A stretch of DNA of 64,000 nt from Closterium sp. Naga37s-1 (lineage: Eukaryota > Streptophyta > Zygnematophyceae > Desmidiales > Closteriaceae), in NCBI GenBank assembly GCA_947471745.1, contig CANJKZ010000142.1:2142501-2206500 (forward strand). Direction: 5' to 3'. The position numbers and the translations under genes were made by a program. Positions 20,824 to 31,896 of the stretch are shown one piece after another; the first letter of the stretch is position 1; each line of letters begins with the position of its first letter. Under the pieces are notes generated by a model that saw only the letters and a program-made list of their open reading frames with translations, was not told the origin of the DNA and ran no database searches.

Positions 20824-21194
20824 TGTGAGGATTTAGGATCGAGCTCAGGAAAGAGAGTTTGAATTGAATGATTCACTTGGGTACGACACGAGGCTATATA
20901 TAGTATCGACACTAAGGCCAGTTACCCAGGTGTTACGCGAATGTTCTGAGGGTCGCGAAGCGTCCCAAACAGAACCTTCCCGAACTCGGTAGAATGCAAT
21001 TCGCTGGCAACCGAAAAGGCTTGAGTTCGGTACACGTAACATGGTTCGGTGCTATAACCATAATAAAATATAGGAATGCATCTAACCTAGGAAATCAAAC
21101 ATATCTATGCATGATAAATAAAACCCAAGCTAGTAATAGCATAAGAAATTCCAGGCAAGCTAGCAAAGCCAGCATAAGCCATCGTACTCTCACA
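20824..21194 (-). repeat. 3' LTR of a Ty3/gypsy chromovirus
   Basis: 371 bp, on the minus strand starting TGTGAGAG and ending CCTCACA (6-bp inverted ends TGTGAG/CTCACA). A TATATATA box lies at about 20890-20905. It is preceded on its own strand by the stop codon of the integrase frame and a run of seven Gs, as expected for a PPT. The other LTR is absent, so the ends rest on structure only. Confidence 0.7.
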
Positions 21195-21206
21195 CGTCCC
21201 CCCCTC
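21195..21206 (-). other. Polypurine tract of the gypsy element
   Basis: A G-run on the minus strand (plus-strand CCCCCCC, 21198-21204) directly after the TGA stop and just before the LTR. Confidence 0.65.
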
Positions 21207-21990
21207 AAAGCTGGGTGGCGTGAGATACACCCTGCTTGACAAGATAGTCCTTGAGAGCACGGCGTGCGTTGCCCATATCAGCTTCTGCAACCCAACTGTC
21301 TTCAGTGGGGTCGTATCCCTTCCAGCGTATCAGGAGCTCGAGGGTCTTGCTGCCGCGGCACCGATGAGTGAGAACACGCTCGATCTCGTACTCTGGTTCA
21401 TCCTGTACGAGTACAGGTGGTGGTGGCGGTAGCTGCCGTCTCTGGAGCTGTTGGTTGGGGTCCTTACAGGGCTTCAGTAGCTGAACATGGAAAGCGTTGT
21501 GAAGCTTCCACGTAGTAGGTAAGCGCAAGCGGAATGTTACTGGTGTCACCTGTGCCTCAACAAGAAAAGAACCACAGAAGCGAGGCCGTAGTTTGGATGG
21601 GAGGTGAGACATGTTCAAGTTGCGCGTGTCAAGAAGCACCTGATCTCCGACTGCTACGGTGTGATCACGTCGCTGGCGATCGGCATACTGCTTCTGGGAG
21701 TTCTGTATCGTTGTGAGACGTCGCTGAGTCTTCTCCCATAGCTGCTGCATGGTGGTGACGAAGTCGTGTGCTGATGTGGTGGGCTGCTGTGGTGTGAGTG
21801 GTTCCCGTCCGTAACACAGGAGGAAAGGAGATTTCCCTGTGGCCGCATGTGACGCGTTGTTATAAGCGAACTCTAGGGTTGGTAACTGTGTGTCCCAGTG
21901 GCTGACGTCGTCTTTGCAAGCTGTGCGCAGTAACTGTTCAACCGCCTGATTGAGTCGCTCTGTCTGTCCGTCAGTCTGCCCGACAGAAGG
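21205..21990 (-). pseudogene. Ty3/gypsy integrase C-terminus with chromodomain (3' fragment)
   Basis: Minus-strand frame beginning within QTDGQTERLNQ, a hallmark of gypsy integrase. It continues through LEFAYNNASHAATGKSPF, the GPY/F-like region (RPRFCGSFLVEAQV, HNAFHVQLLKP) and a chromodomain near the end (EYEIERVLTHR...LLIRWKGYDPTEDSWV), with TGA at 21205-21207. Chromodomains of this type direct integration to marked chromatin. The 5' part (gag, PR, RT, RNase H and integrase core) is missing. At about 21985 the sequence switches directly to antisense copia integrase in another frame, so this is a truncated or chimeric piece, though the surviving frame is clean. Confidence 0.85.
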
Positions 21991-23600
21991 CTCGCAGAAG
22001 GTCGGAGGAAAACTCTCCAACTCTGTCGGAGTGCAGACGCAGAACAGGAAAGTCCGAGCCGAAACTCTCTCTGAGCTGGAGACGAGCAGCGCGGATCCAG
22101 TCGATCAACACCTCAGTGACCTCACCCTTGCGGCGCAAGGGGAAGACCGTGGTGTAACACGAGTAGTCGTCAACAACCAGCACGAAGTAACGCTCCTGAC
22201 CCTGTCCACGGACGCGGGCTGGGCCCCACACGTCCATGTGGAGAGTCTGCAGTGGAGCCTCTGTCGGAGGGAAATCGGAGGAGTGAGGAGCGGCGCGCTG
22301 CCGGCCCTCGACGCAGGGAACGCAGGTAGGGGCAGGCCCCGGAGGAAGGGGTGGGAGGGACCGGGGAAGACCAGAGACAAGGACACGGGAGGCCATGCTT
22401 CGGAGACGAGGCAGGGAGGGGTGACCAAGGCGGTGGTGCCAGAGAAGAGTCTGGTGAGACAGGAGGCGACACGAGCAGGGAGCAGACTCAGGACCAGACC
22501 GGGACGCTGCAGCAAACACCTGACCCGACGCAGCTACCTGACCAGACTCAGCAACCGGAGGAGACACGGTAGTCAGGGTGTACAGGCTCGACCCAGGCTG
22601 ACGGGTGAACGTGGCCAGGTGCCGGCCCGTCCGAGTACACGAACAGTGGGTCACCCGCTGACCTCCAGGAGTGAATTGGTCAACCCACGCGTCCTGAAGG
22701 TCAGCTCCACTCACCAAGTTCGTGGAGAACGAGGGGAGGTGGAGGCCAGACAGAGAGCCAGACGGGACCGCCGGACACGGCAGAACCGTGGAGGAGTGTG
22801 CAAGGACCGGACCCCCAGAGGGGTCAGCCAGAGAGACTGCCACTGGCCGACTGAGTGGCGAGGGTGTGGTGCAGTCGCGAAAGAAGGAGCGGGAAGCACC
22901 CGAGTCAAGGGTGAAGGTGTGCAAGACCTGAGCCGACGCGGTACCTGAGAGAGCAGACTCACCAGTACCTGGAGCAGCAGACGCACTAGCACCTGGAGTA
23001 GCAGACTCACTAGCGCCTAGAGCAGCAGCACCAATGCCCGGGTCGTGCGGAACACACAGGTAACAGTCACCCTCAGCACTAATAGTCACAACATACATAG
23101 CAGCAAGAATAGCATCATAATCAAGATCAAAGATAGCAACACCCGACTTGAGGAGAACACCCCAGCGAGGGATTTCAGTGGCGTGAGGGAACTGCGTACG
23201 CCAGGCGTCAGTCAGGCGGCCGAAGCAGCGCTGCGTGGCGTGCGGGCCGCCGCACGTCTCCCCACTGCGGTCGCCGGTACGGAGAACGTAAGCACAGGGA
23301 CTAGCACCCCCAGACCCCTGACGCCCAGCATACCACTCACGAAGCTGCTGGGGCGACGGGATCTCACAAGAACGCTGCTGCTGCTGGCGCGAGCCACCAC
23401 CAAAGCCTCCCCGCTGCACAGTGCCACCCCGACCAGCACCACTGCCTCCGCCACCCCCACCGCCGCCGCCGCCGCCGCCGCCACCTCCACCCCCACTGCC
23501 GCTACCTCCGCCGCCTCCACCTCCACTGCCACCACCGAAGCCCCCACTCCCGCCACCACTCCCACGGATACCCCTGAACAACCTCAGATTTTGCCGTCAT
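21985..23600 (-). pseudogene. Antisense copia gag(3')-protease-integrase(5') fragment
   Basis: A single minus-strand frame of over 500 codons. It has a Gly-rich tail, SPQQLREWYAGR, the Cys/His finger CAYVLRTGDRSGETCGG...HATQRC, the FDLDYDAILAAMY segment, protease TLDSGASRSFFRD, pre-integrase TLLWHHRLGHPS and TCVPCVEGRQ, and integrase LHMDVWGPARV and LRLHSDRVGEF (usually RGGEF, so Gly to Val). It then breaks off at the gypsy junction. Gag N-terminus, third catalytic residue, RT and RNase H are absent. Closest to E3 by eye. Confidence 0.83.
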
Positions 23601-23713
23601 AGAATATACCACCGCGGTTTTCACGCGCTTAACCAAGCGACGCTGTAATCCCCCCGTCTTCATAGAACTGTCGCCTACACCGCCGAACATTGTTAAGACC
23701 CGGCTCCCAGTAT

Positions 23714-23809
23714 TGCTTCTGATATCCTTAAGTGTCGGCGACGACTGCTTCTGATATCCTTAAGTGTCGGCGACGACTGCTTCTGATATCCTTAAGTGTC
23801 GGCGACGAC
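23714..23809 (+). repeat. Three perfect 32-bp tandem repeats
   Basis: Units at 23714-23745, 23746-23777 and 23778-23809, each containing GATATCCTTAAGTGTCGGCG. All three look identical. Flanking DNA (23600-23713, 23810-23999) was not recognised. Confidence 0.9.
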
Positions 23810-23999
23810 GTACCCTGTAAAACTTGGATGCAGGTAAGTTTTCTCTCCGAAATGTTCGGACGTGTCTAGCGTGCCCGCCCGGTCACCCAGTTGTTCCTTG
23901 CGGTTAACCAAACCGAGTTTCCCCAGTATTTGGAGGCAGTATGGAACCCAGGACTTTCTGGGGATATTCCGAGACCGAATTTCACGGAACCTAGCCCGC

Positions 24000-24130
24000 T
24001 GTCAAACAAATATGACATAGTCTGTGTAGGCTGTAGTGGCGTAGTCAATATAGGGTACAACACTTTTAGGTTTCCTACTTGTACCCACCTGCTTGCTAGT
24101 TCAATCATTCCTTCGTTCACATTTCTGACA
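24000..24130 (+). repeat. 5' LTR of E3
   Basis: 131 bp from TGTCAAAC to TTCTGACA, with GGCTGTAGTGG and the GGGTACAA/TTGTACCC inverted repeat. The PBS follows. Confidence 0.85.
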
Positions 24131-24147
24131 TGGTATTCTGAGCAGGT
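24131..24147 (+). other. Primer-binding site of E3
   Basis: TGGTATTCTGAGCAGGT, the initiator-Met-type site with altered spacing (TGGTAT..GAGC). Confidence 0.6.
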
Positions 24148-24189
24148 TCCCTCGTGGGAACGTTTTTTTTTAGGGCCCACCACTGAAAC

Positions 24190-24950
24190 TTTCCTACCTG
24201 CCCGAAGCGCGCTGTCGCGCCTGCCTCTCATACGCCGTCGCGCGCCCTGCCCTGCTGTCGCGCTAGTCGCGACCCTGCCTCAGCCGCCCGTCGCGGCCCT
24301 GCCTTGCCGCCGCCCATCGCGACCTAATCCGCCGCCCGTCGCGGCCCTGCTTTGCCGCCCGTCACGGCCCTCTCCTACCGCCCTACGTCGCGGCTCTGCC
24401 CTGCCGCCCCAAGTCGCGGCCCCTGACCTGCAGCCGCTGTCGCGGCCCTCCCGTCTCCGCCGACGCGTCTGCTGCCACCGTCGCGGCCCCGCCGTCGCGC
24501 CCTGCCCTGCAGCCGTCGTCGCGCCTGCAGCACCTGTCGCGGCCCTGCCTTGCCGCCGTCGCACCTGCAGCCGCCGTCGCGGCCTCACCGTTGCGGCCTC
24601 ACCGTCGCGGCCCTGCCCTGCAGCCGCCCCAGTCGCGGCCCTGCTCTACCGCTGCCCAGTCGCGGCCCTGCCCTGCTGCCGCCCCAGTCGCGGCCCTGAC
24701 CTAACCGCCAGCTGCGGCCCTGCCCTGCACCCGCCCCTGGTAAGCACCCGCGCCGCCTAGCCGAGCCGCGCCGCTCAGCCGAGCCGCGCCGCCCTGCCGA
24801 GCCGCGCCACCAGCCGAGCCACGCCGCCCAGTCTAGCCGCGCCGCCCTACTGAGCCGCACTGCCCTGCCCGTGCTGCTTCTACTGCTACTGCTGCTGATG
24901 CTGCTTCTGCTGCTACTGCTGCTACTGCTGCTACTGCTGCTTCTGCCGCT
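24190..24950 (+). repeat. GC-rich leader repeats and CTG/CTA tract of E3
   Basis: Degenerate repeats of CGTCGCGGCCCTGCC and CCGAGCCGCGCC occupy 24190-24860. A CTGCTACTGCTG-type trinucleotide tract (about 24870-24950) then leads into the gag ATG. Open frames here are Pro/Arg/Ala repeats and are not called. Confidence 0.75.
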
Positions 24951-26353
24951 ATGGCTAGCCCTACTGTTCTTACCTTTGATGCTGAGGGTCGTGCTGTTGA
25001 CTTCGACGTTTGGGTAGACGACCTACAGCTCTTTCTTCAGTGTGACTCCAAGGACGGAGTCTCCCTTGTCGATCACACGTCTGGTGTCTCTCCTGCACCT
25101 GCTGCCACTTTTGACAGTATGGTTCGCTCGCAGTGGACTACTCGTGACGATGTTGCTCGTCTTGCTGTTCGTAGTCACCTGCCGTCTGCTGAGCGCGCGC
25201 ACTTTGGCCAGTACAAGACTGCAAAGTCTCTGTATGACGCTGTTGTCGCGCGCTACTCCTCCCCTGCCACTGCTGCTCTCAGCCGCCTCATGCTGCCGTA
25301 CCTGTTCCCTGACCTTGCTGCCTTTGCCACAGTCGCTGACCTCATTACTCACCTCCACACTAGTGACACCCGCTACCGCACTGCGCTTCCCACTGAGTTC
25401 TATGCCAAGAACCCCCCCCCCATGTACATCACCCTCTACTACCTAGTCACCCGTCTCCCTGACTCCCTTTCTTCAGTCAGGGACCACTTTCTCTCCCTTT
25501 TCCCCACTGAGCTCATCGTCGACCTGCTTGAGGAGCGCCTTACTGCAGCTGAGAAGAGTATAGTTGCAGTAGGTGCTTCTCGCGGCGACCCTCGCGCCCC
25601 TTTCTTTGAGGGGTGCTCCCCCGTCCCCCTTCTCCCCTCTGTTGCTTCTGCTGCTGCTGTCGACCTCGTTGGCACTGAGGAGGTCGGGGCTGCGTCTGCT
25701 CCTAGTGGGAGGCGCCGCAACAGCAAGGGCAAGGGGGGCAGGGGTGGTGGAGGGGACGGAGGGGGCGGCGGTGGAGGCGGTGGAGGGGGCGGAGGGGGTG
25801 GCGGTGGAGGTGGGGGTGGTGGCGGGAGTGGGGGCGGCGGTGGCGGTGGTGGAGGCAGCGGCAGCGACGGTGGAGGTGGAGGCGGTGGTGGTGCTGGCCG
25901 AGGTGGCGCCGCACAGCGTGGAGGCTTTGGCGGTAGCCAGCGCCAGCAGCAGCCGCGTTCCCGTGAGACCCTTTCGCCCCAGCAGCTTCGTGAGTGGTAC
26001 GCTGGGCGTGGGAGGGATGGGGGTGCAGGTCCCTGTACTTACATTCTTCCCACAGGCGGGTGCCGTGGGGAGACGTGCGGACTGCCGCACACTTCGCAGC
26101 GCTGCTTCGGTCGCCTGACTGACGCCTGGCGTGCCCAGTTTCCTGACGGCGCAGATCTCCCTCGCTGGGGTGATCTGCTTAAGCAGAATGTTGCTATCTT
26201 TGATCTTGATTTCGATGCTATCCTTGCTGCCATGTATGCTGTGACTAATAGTGCTGAGGGTGACTGTTACCTGTGTGTTCCGACCGACCCGGGCATTGAG
26301 GCTGCTGCTCTAGGTGCTAGTGAGTCTGCTGCTCCAGGTACTAGCGAGTCTGC
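24951..26353 (+). CDS. E3 Gag (cut by a solo LTR)
   Basis: ATG at 24951 (MASPTVLTFDAEGR). The first 220 residues are a copia Gag core: DFDVWVDDLQLFLQ, RAHFGQYKTAKSLYDAVVARYSS, LPYLFPDLAAF and DHFLSLFPTELIVDLLEERL. A basic Gly-rich tract follows, then SPQQLREWYAGR, the unusual finger CTYILPTGGCRGETCGLPHTSQRC (C-X13-C-X3-H-X4-C) and a FDLDFDAILAAMYA segment. The frame should continue into protease, but an antisense LTR at 26354 adds foreign codons and a stop at 26469-26471. This is the cleanest Gag of the short-LTR family here together with that of E4. It should form particles and bind RNA. Confidence 0.87.
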
Positions 26354-26491
26354 TGTCAGAATGAAAGAAACAGGAATGAAGAAAGGAGGGGATTCACTAG
26401 CAAGCAGTTGGATACATATAGCAAACCCTAATTGGGCTGTACTCACTATGGAGTACCCCACTGCAGGCTAGACAATTATAACATTCTGACA
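26354..26491 (-). mobile_element. Antisense solo LTR inserted in E3
   Basis: 138 bp. On the minus strand it starts TGTCAGAATGTTAT and ends TTCATTCTGACA, closely resembling the E6 LTR. It is flanked by TCTGC at 26349-26353 and 26492-26496, a perfect 5-bp duplication. No internal sequence remains, so it is a product of LTR-LTR recombination after insertion. It disrupts the E3 gag-protease frame. Confidence 0.9.
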
Positions 26492-26496
26492 TCTGC

Positions 26497-29400
26497 TGCT
26501 CCAGGTACTGTTGAGTCTGCTCTCTCTAGTACTGCACCTACTGAGGCCTTGCACACCTTCACACTTGACTCAGGTGCTTCACGCTCCTTCTTCCGTGACA
26601 GCACCACACTCACGCCGCTCAGTCGGCCGGTTGCAGTCTCTCTCGCTGACCCCTCTGGGGGCCCAGTCCTTGCGCACTCCACGGTTCTACCGTGTCCTGC
26701 GGCCCCGTCGGGCTTACTGTCGGGGCTCCACCTCCCCTCGTTCTCTACGAACTTGGTGAGTGGAGCTGACCTCCAGGACGCGTGGGTTGACCAGTTCACC
26801 CCGGGAGGTCAGCGTGTGACCCACTGTACTTGCTCTCGGACGGGCCGCCACCTGGCCACGTTCACCCGTCGGCCTGGGTCAAGCCTGTACACACTGACTA
26901 CTGCGTCTCCTCCTGTTACTGCGTCCGGTCAGGTAGCCGCGTCTGGTCCAGGTCTAGTCCGGCGTCTGCCCCCTGCTCGTGTCGTCCTCTGTCACGCGAG
27001 ACTCTCCTTTGGCACCACCGCCTTGGTCACCCCTCCCTGCCTCGTCTTCGAGGTATGGCCTCCCGTTTCCTTGTCTCAGGTCTCCCCCGGTCCCTCCCTC
27101 CCCTTCCTCCGGGGCCTGCCCCTACCTGTGTTCCTTGTGTTGAGGGCCGGCAGCGCGCCGCTCCTCACTCCTCCGAGTTTCCTCCAACAGAGGCTCCTCT
27201 GCAGACTCTCCACATGGACGTGTGGGGCCCAGCACGCGTCCGTGGACAGGGTCACGAGCGTTACTTCCTGCTGGTCGTTGACGACTACTCGCGTTACACC
27301 ACAGTCTTCCCCTTGCGCCGCAAGGGTGAGATCACTGAGGTGTTGATTGACTGGATCCGCGCTGCTCGTCTCCAGCTCAGAGAGAGTTTCGGCTCGGACT
27401 TTCCTGTTCTGCGTCTGCACTCAGACAGAGGTGGTGAGTTTTCCTCCGACCTTTTGAGGGCTTTCTGTCGTGCGGAGGGCATCCGCCAGACGTTCATGCT
27501 TCCGGCCTCCCCACAGCAGAATGGGATTGCTGAGCGCTGCATTGGCATGGTCATGGACGTCGCTCGTACGTCCATGATCCATGCGGCTGCTCTCTGTGGC
27601 CGTTCACGGTTCAGTACGCTGCGCATCAGATCAACCTTCAGCCTCGTGTCTCCTTGCCGGAGACCACACCTACACTGCGGTGGACGGGGAAGGTTGGCGA
27701 TGCGTCTGTGTACCGTGTCTGGGGATCTCGAGCTTTTGTCCGCGATACTTCCGCGGACAAGCTGTCCTCTCGTGCTGTTCCCTGCGTTTTCCTTGGCTTC
27801 CCCCCTGACGCGCCTGGGTGGCAGTTTTACCACCCCACCTCGCGCCGTGTTCTGTCCTCTCAGGACGTCACGTTTGACGAGTAGGTATCTTACTACCGTC
27901 TCTTTCCCTACCGCACTGCCCCTCTCCCCCCCCCCGCCGCTCTTCCTAGCACCAGGTGCTCCTCCGGTAGACCCCCTCCCCCCTCAGGGTCCTACCCCCT
28001 CAGGTGTGTCCCAGGTAGACCCTGTCGAGCCGGTCGAGGTAGCTGTCGACTCTGGTGCTGCTAGGGGTGCTGAGCCTGCGGGTGCGGGGCCTGGGGGTGC
28101 TGAGCCTGGGGTTGATGAGCCTGGGGGTGCTGAGCGTGAGCGTGCTGAGCCTGGGGGTGCTGAGCCTGGGGGTGCTGAGTCTGGGGGTGCTGAGCCTGAG
28201 CGTGCTGAGTCTAGAGGTCCTCCGGGTGTCCCGTCACGGCGGGAGCCCCTCTCTCCACAGCGGCTGCGTGAGTGGTACGCTCGGCGCTGTCGTCGTGCTG
28301 CTGGTGCTGGAGCTGCTGGAGGTGCTGCTGGTGCTGGAGCTGCTCGAGCCACTGGAGGTGCTGCTGGTGCTGGAGCTGCTAGAGCCGCTGGAGGTACTGC
28401 TGGTGCTGGAGGTGCTGGAGCCGCTGGTCCTGGAGGTGCTCGTGCTGGAGGTACTGGCGCTGCTGGAGGTCCTGCGGGTGTTGGAGCTGCTGGAGGTGCT
28501 GGAGCCGTTGGTTCCGGAGGTGCTCGTACTGGAGGTACTGGAGCTGCTGGGGCTGGTGGTGCTGCAGGAGTTGGAGCTGGAGGTGCTGGAGCTGGTGGTG
28601 CTGCGGGAGTTGTCGCTAGAGACCCTGGAGCTGAGGATACTGGTGCTGTCTCTGCTTTTTCTGGAGGCGTTGCGCGGCCGCGGCCGTACTACGTTCCGCT
28701 CCTTCAGCAGGTTCTTGGCCTCCCTTACTGAGTCCACCGCCTGTCCAGTCGCAATCGCATTTACAGCCAGCCTCTCCGCTGCCTGGTCCTTCTCCTTACT
28801 CTGGGCCGACTAGTGGTCTTACGGAGCGTCGTGAGCCTGAGTCTCGTCCTGCGTCGCCTGAGTCTCGTCCTAATTCGCCTGAGTCTCGTCCTGATTCGCC
28901 TGAGTCTCGTCCTGAGTCGCCTGTTCGCACTGTCCGCACTGGTCGTCGTGTTCCGCGTTAGCGTCCTCCTCCCGTCCCCGGCACTCACTATATGACACTT
29001 CGTCCTTACACTGCTCCACAGCGTGTCCCACTGCCATCTCCTCCTGCGTCCTCTCTTCCTGACGGTCCGGACACTGAGTCTGACTCCCTTCGTGCTGCTA
29101 GTCCTAATGTCACGCGTTTCCTGGCCACTGTTGTCACTGACCCTTCCTTTGAGTTCACTGATGCGTCTGCTCTAGTTGCTGAGCTTGTTGACTTTGCTGC
29201 CGCCTGTCGTCTACACTACGCCGCTAGTCTTGTTGCTGAGTCTGAGTATGTCTGTCCTCCGTCCGTCGGGGGTGAGTATGCTCTTGGCACGGATGTCCTT
29301 GAGGACAGACAGGAGGAGTTTGAGTGCTTTACCGCTGCTTTACCTCATCTCGTGTCCATGCTGCTTGCCCCTGAGGGAGACCCGGATGCACCAGACATCC

Positions 29401-30416
29401 CGACCCCGCGCTCTTACGCAGAGGCGATAGAGGGTCCCTACTCCTCTCAGTGGCAGACAGCCATGGACGCAGAGATGGCTTCCTGGAAGTCCACAGGCAC
29501 CTACGTCGACGAGGTTCCCCTGCCTGGGGTGAACATCGTCAGTGGCATGTGGATTTTCAGGGTGAAGCGGCCGCCGGGTTCCCCGCCTGTCTTCAAGGCG
29601 CCTTACGTTGCACGAGGCTTCAGTCAGCGAGAGGGAGTTGACTTCTTCCAGACCTTCTCCCCTACCCCGAAGATGACCACTCTTCGGGTTCTGCTGCACG
29701 TCGCCGCTCAGCGTGACTACGAGCTCTACTCTCTTGACTTCAGCACTGCTTTCCTGCAGGGCAGCCTGCACGAGGAGATCTGGCTGCGCCGCCCCCCTGG
29801 TTTCACTGGGTCGTTTCCTGCTGGTACCCAGCCAGTGGAGCCTCCGGCGGCCAGTCTACGGTCTCCGCCAGGCACCCCGTGAGTGGCACGACACATTGAG
29901 GACGACTCTTGCTGCTCTTGGGTTTGCTCCTTCTACTGCTGACCCGTCGCTGTTTCTACGCACCGACACCTCTCTGCCGCCATTCTATGTTCTCGTGTAC
30001 GTAGACGACTTGGTCTTTGCCACTGCTGACACTGCTGGACTGGCTCACGTGAAGTCGGAGCTGCAGAAGAGACACACGTGCACAGACTTGGGTGAGCTGA
30101 CAAGCTATCTTGGCTTGCGGATCACCCAAGACAGAGCACAGCGCACCATTACCTTGACTCAGTCACACATGGTGCAGCAGGTCCTTCAGCGCTTCCGCTT
30201 CACGTACTCCTCGCCACAGTCCACTCCTCTGCCTACCGGTCACTCGCTCTCAGCTCCACCCTCGGACGAGTCCGTAGAGCCGAGTGGCCCGTATCCAGAG
30301 CTTGTGGGCTGCCTCATGTACTTGATGACCTGCACTCGACCTGACCTTGCCTACCCTCTTAGCATTCTAGCACGCTATGTCGCTCCTGGCCGACACAGGA
30401 AGGAGCACATGGATGC
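26497..30416 (+). pseudogene. E3 protease, integrase, linker and partial RT
   Basis: Protease (TLDSGASRSFF, about 26560) opens after the solo LTR. The frame slips near 26940 and resumes with TLLWHHRLGHPS, TCVPCVEGRQ, LHMDVWGPARV, LRLHSDRGGEF and NGIAERCIG. A short deletion near 27590 removes the usual PHFLWPF segment. DVTFDE is followed by TAG at 27882-27884. A pentapeptide/Gly-Ala linker spans about 28050-28680, with a further TAG near 28960. RT starts at about 29400 (ANIVSGMWIF-like, LDFSTAFLQG). A 4-base duplication near 29830 shifts the frame, and YVDDLVFATAD is intact at about 29998. Homology ends at about 30416 (KEHMDA), before RNase H. Confidence 0.85.
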
Positions 30417-31021
30417 CGAGGTCAGTGTGTCCTCGTTGAGCGTCGCCCGCGTGCTCGGCGCCATTGACAGCCGCTTTAGCAGATTGTAGCTGCTTGGGAG
30501 TCCTTGCATCACGTGCGTGACGTACGAAGCCGTCGAGTATTCCGCGCCAGCCATCCGAATGGTGGCGAGAATTCGCCGGGCTTGATTGCAGTAGTCAGTC
30601 GCGGTCTCCTCGTCGCCCATACGCAGGTGCGTCAACTGCCCCTCAAGCTGGGAGATGAACAAGTCGTCGGTGACCTGGTAAGTTGACTCGATGAAATGCC
30701 ACGCCCGGTGGCCAGCGTCGAGGTACTCCCTGCACGACTTCAGGGCGATCTGTACGCCCGGCGAGCAGCACCGCGAAATGACCGTAAAGGTCAGCAGCTG
30801 GACGGCGCGAAACTCTGCTCGCAGGTCGGGGTGATGCTCCTCTGGCGTCGCCACGGTCCCGCGGGCGAAGCCCATCAGCCCGGCCATCTCCAGCTGGGGC
30901 TCGATGGCTTCCTTCCACGTGAGGATGTCGGGACGACCGACCAGCAGAGGTGTGACCGAGATCCTGTCCGGCGTAAACTTGAAGTAGCCGTAGCTCGGCG
31001 CAATTCCTCCCGCGGTCACGT
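30417..31021 (-). pseudogene. E2-family Gag fragment, antisense (E2', distal part)
   Basis: Minus-strand translation matches the E2 Gag core closely: SYGYFKFTPDRI, TWKEAIEPQLEMAGL, FTVISRCCSPGVQIAL, QLEGQLTHLRMGDEE. It breaks at about 30417 within the segment equal to LNEDNLTS of E2, against E3 RT sequence. At 31021 it is interrupted by E4 and resumes at 38334 beyond it. Removing E4 and one CACGT restores the match. Confidence 0.87.
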
Positions 31022-31153
31022 TGTCAAACTTATATGCTATAGCTTGTTTAGGCTGTAGTGGGGTAGTCAATATGGGGTACAACACTTTAGGGTTTCACTA
31101 CTTGTACCCAACTTTCTGCTAGTTCATCCATTCCTGTTTCTTTCATTCTAACA
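31022..31153 (+). repeat. 5' LTR of E4
   Basis: 132 bp, TGTCAAACTT to ATTCTAACA, with a GGGTACAA/TTGTACCC inverted repeat. Confidence 0.92.
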
Positions 31154-31168
31154 TGGTTTCAGAGCAGG
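31154..31168 (+). other. Primer-binding site of E4
   Basis: TGGTTTCAGAGCAGG adjoins the LTR; one mismatch to TGGTATCAGAGC. Confidence 0.8.
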
Positions 31169-31289
31169 TCCTCCGCTAGGACCGATTTTTCTTTAGGGCC
31201 CACCACTACTAACTGCCTACTAGCGCCCTCGTGCGCCCTACTGTCGGAGCGCCCTCGAGCGCCTCCCCCCAGCGCCCTCGTGCGCCCGT

Positions 31290-31640
31290 CCTTAGCGGCC
31301 CTGTAAGGCCCCGCGACCCGCGACCCGCCCCTTACGGCCCCGTCGACCCCGCGCGCCGCCCCTTAGCGGCCCCTCACGGCCCCGTCGACCCCGCGCGCCG
31401 CCCCTTAGCGGCCCCTTACGACCCCGTCGACCCCGCGTGCCGCCCCTTAGCGGCCCCTCACGGCCCCGTCGACCCCACGCGCAGCCCCTTAGCGGCCCCT
31501 TACGGCCCCGTCGACCCCGCGCGCCGCCGCTTAGCGGCCCCTTACGGCCCCGTCGACCCCGCGCGCCGCCCCTTAGTGGCCCCTCTCGGCCCCGTCGACC
31601 CCGCACGTGCCCCACCTAGAGGCCCCGTCGGCCCCGTCGA
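31290..31640 (+). repeat. GC-rich minisatellite in the E4 leader
   Basis: About eight units of roughly 36-39 bp built on CCCCTTAGCGGCCCC and ACGGCCCCGTCGACCCCGCG. The frame across it encodes a proline-rich 13-residue repeat (GPVDPARRPLAAP) ending in a stop before gag. It could be a uORF but is more likely compositional. Confidence 0.85.
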
Positions 31641-31896
31641 CCCCGCGCGCGCCCCACCTAGCAGCCCCGGCAGCCCCGCACGCGACAGCCACGGCCCCGC
31701 CAGAACCGAGCCGCCCGAACCGAGCCGCCCGAACCGAGCCGCGCCGCCCTCCCCGTACAGAGCAGCCCCCTCTGGACCGAGCCGCCCTACCTAAGTCGTG
31801 CTGCCTACTGCTTTTAGGGTTTTGCCTGCTGCTACTACTGCTACTGTTCCTACTGCTACTACTACTGCTGCTGTTACTACTGCTCTTCTTGCTACT

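Larger units (their letters stand above)
24000..30416 (+). mobile_element. Ty1/copia element E3 (3'-truncated)
   Basis: LTR, PBS, leader, gag, protease, integrase, linker and most of RT are present in order. The sequence stops in the RT/RNase H region at about 30416, where antisense E2-family gag begins. There is no 3' LTR. It carries an antisense solo LTR at 26354-26491 and several frameshifts. Confidence 0.87.

Noticed and set aside
21950..22948. Plus-strand frame of about 330 codons
   Set aside because: Complement of the well-supported antisense copia protease/integrase frame.
23714..23809. CRISPR array
   Set aside because: Units are directly contiguous with no spacers, only three copies, and the genome is eukaryotic.
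31231..31794. Proline-rich protein in the E4 leader
   Set aside because: Encoded by a GC minisatellite ahead of gag, ends before the gag ATG, and is not conserved in other elements.
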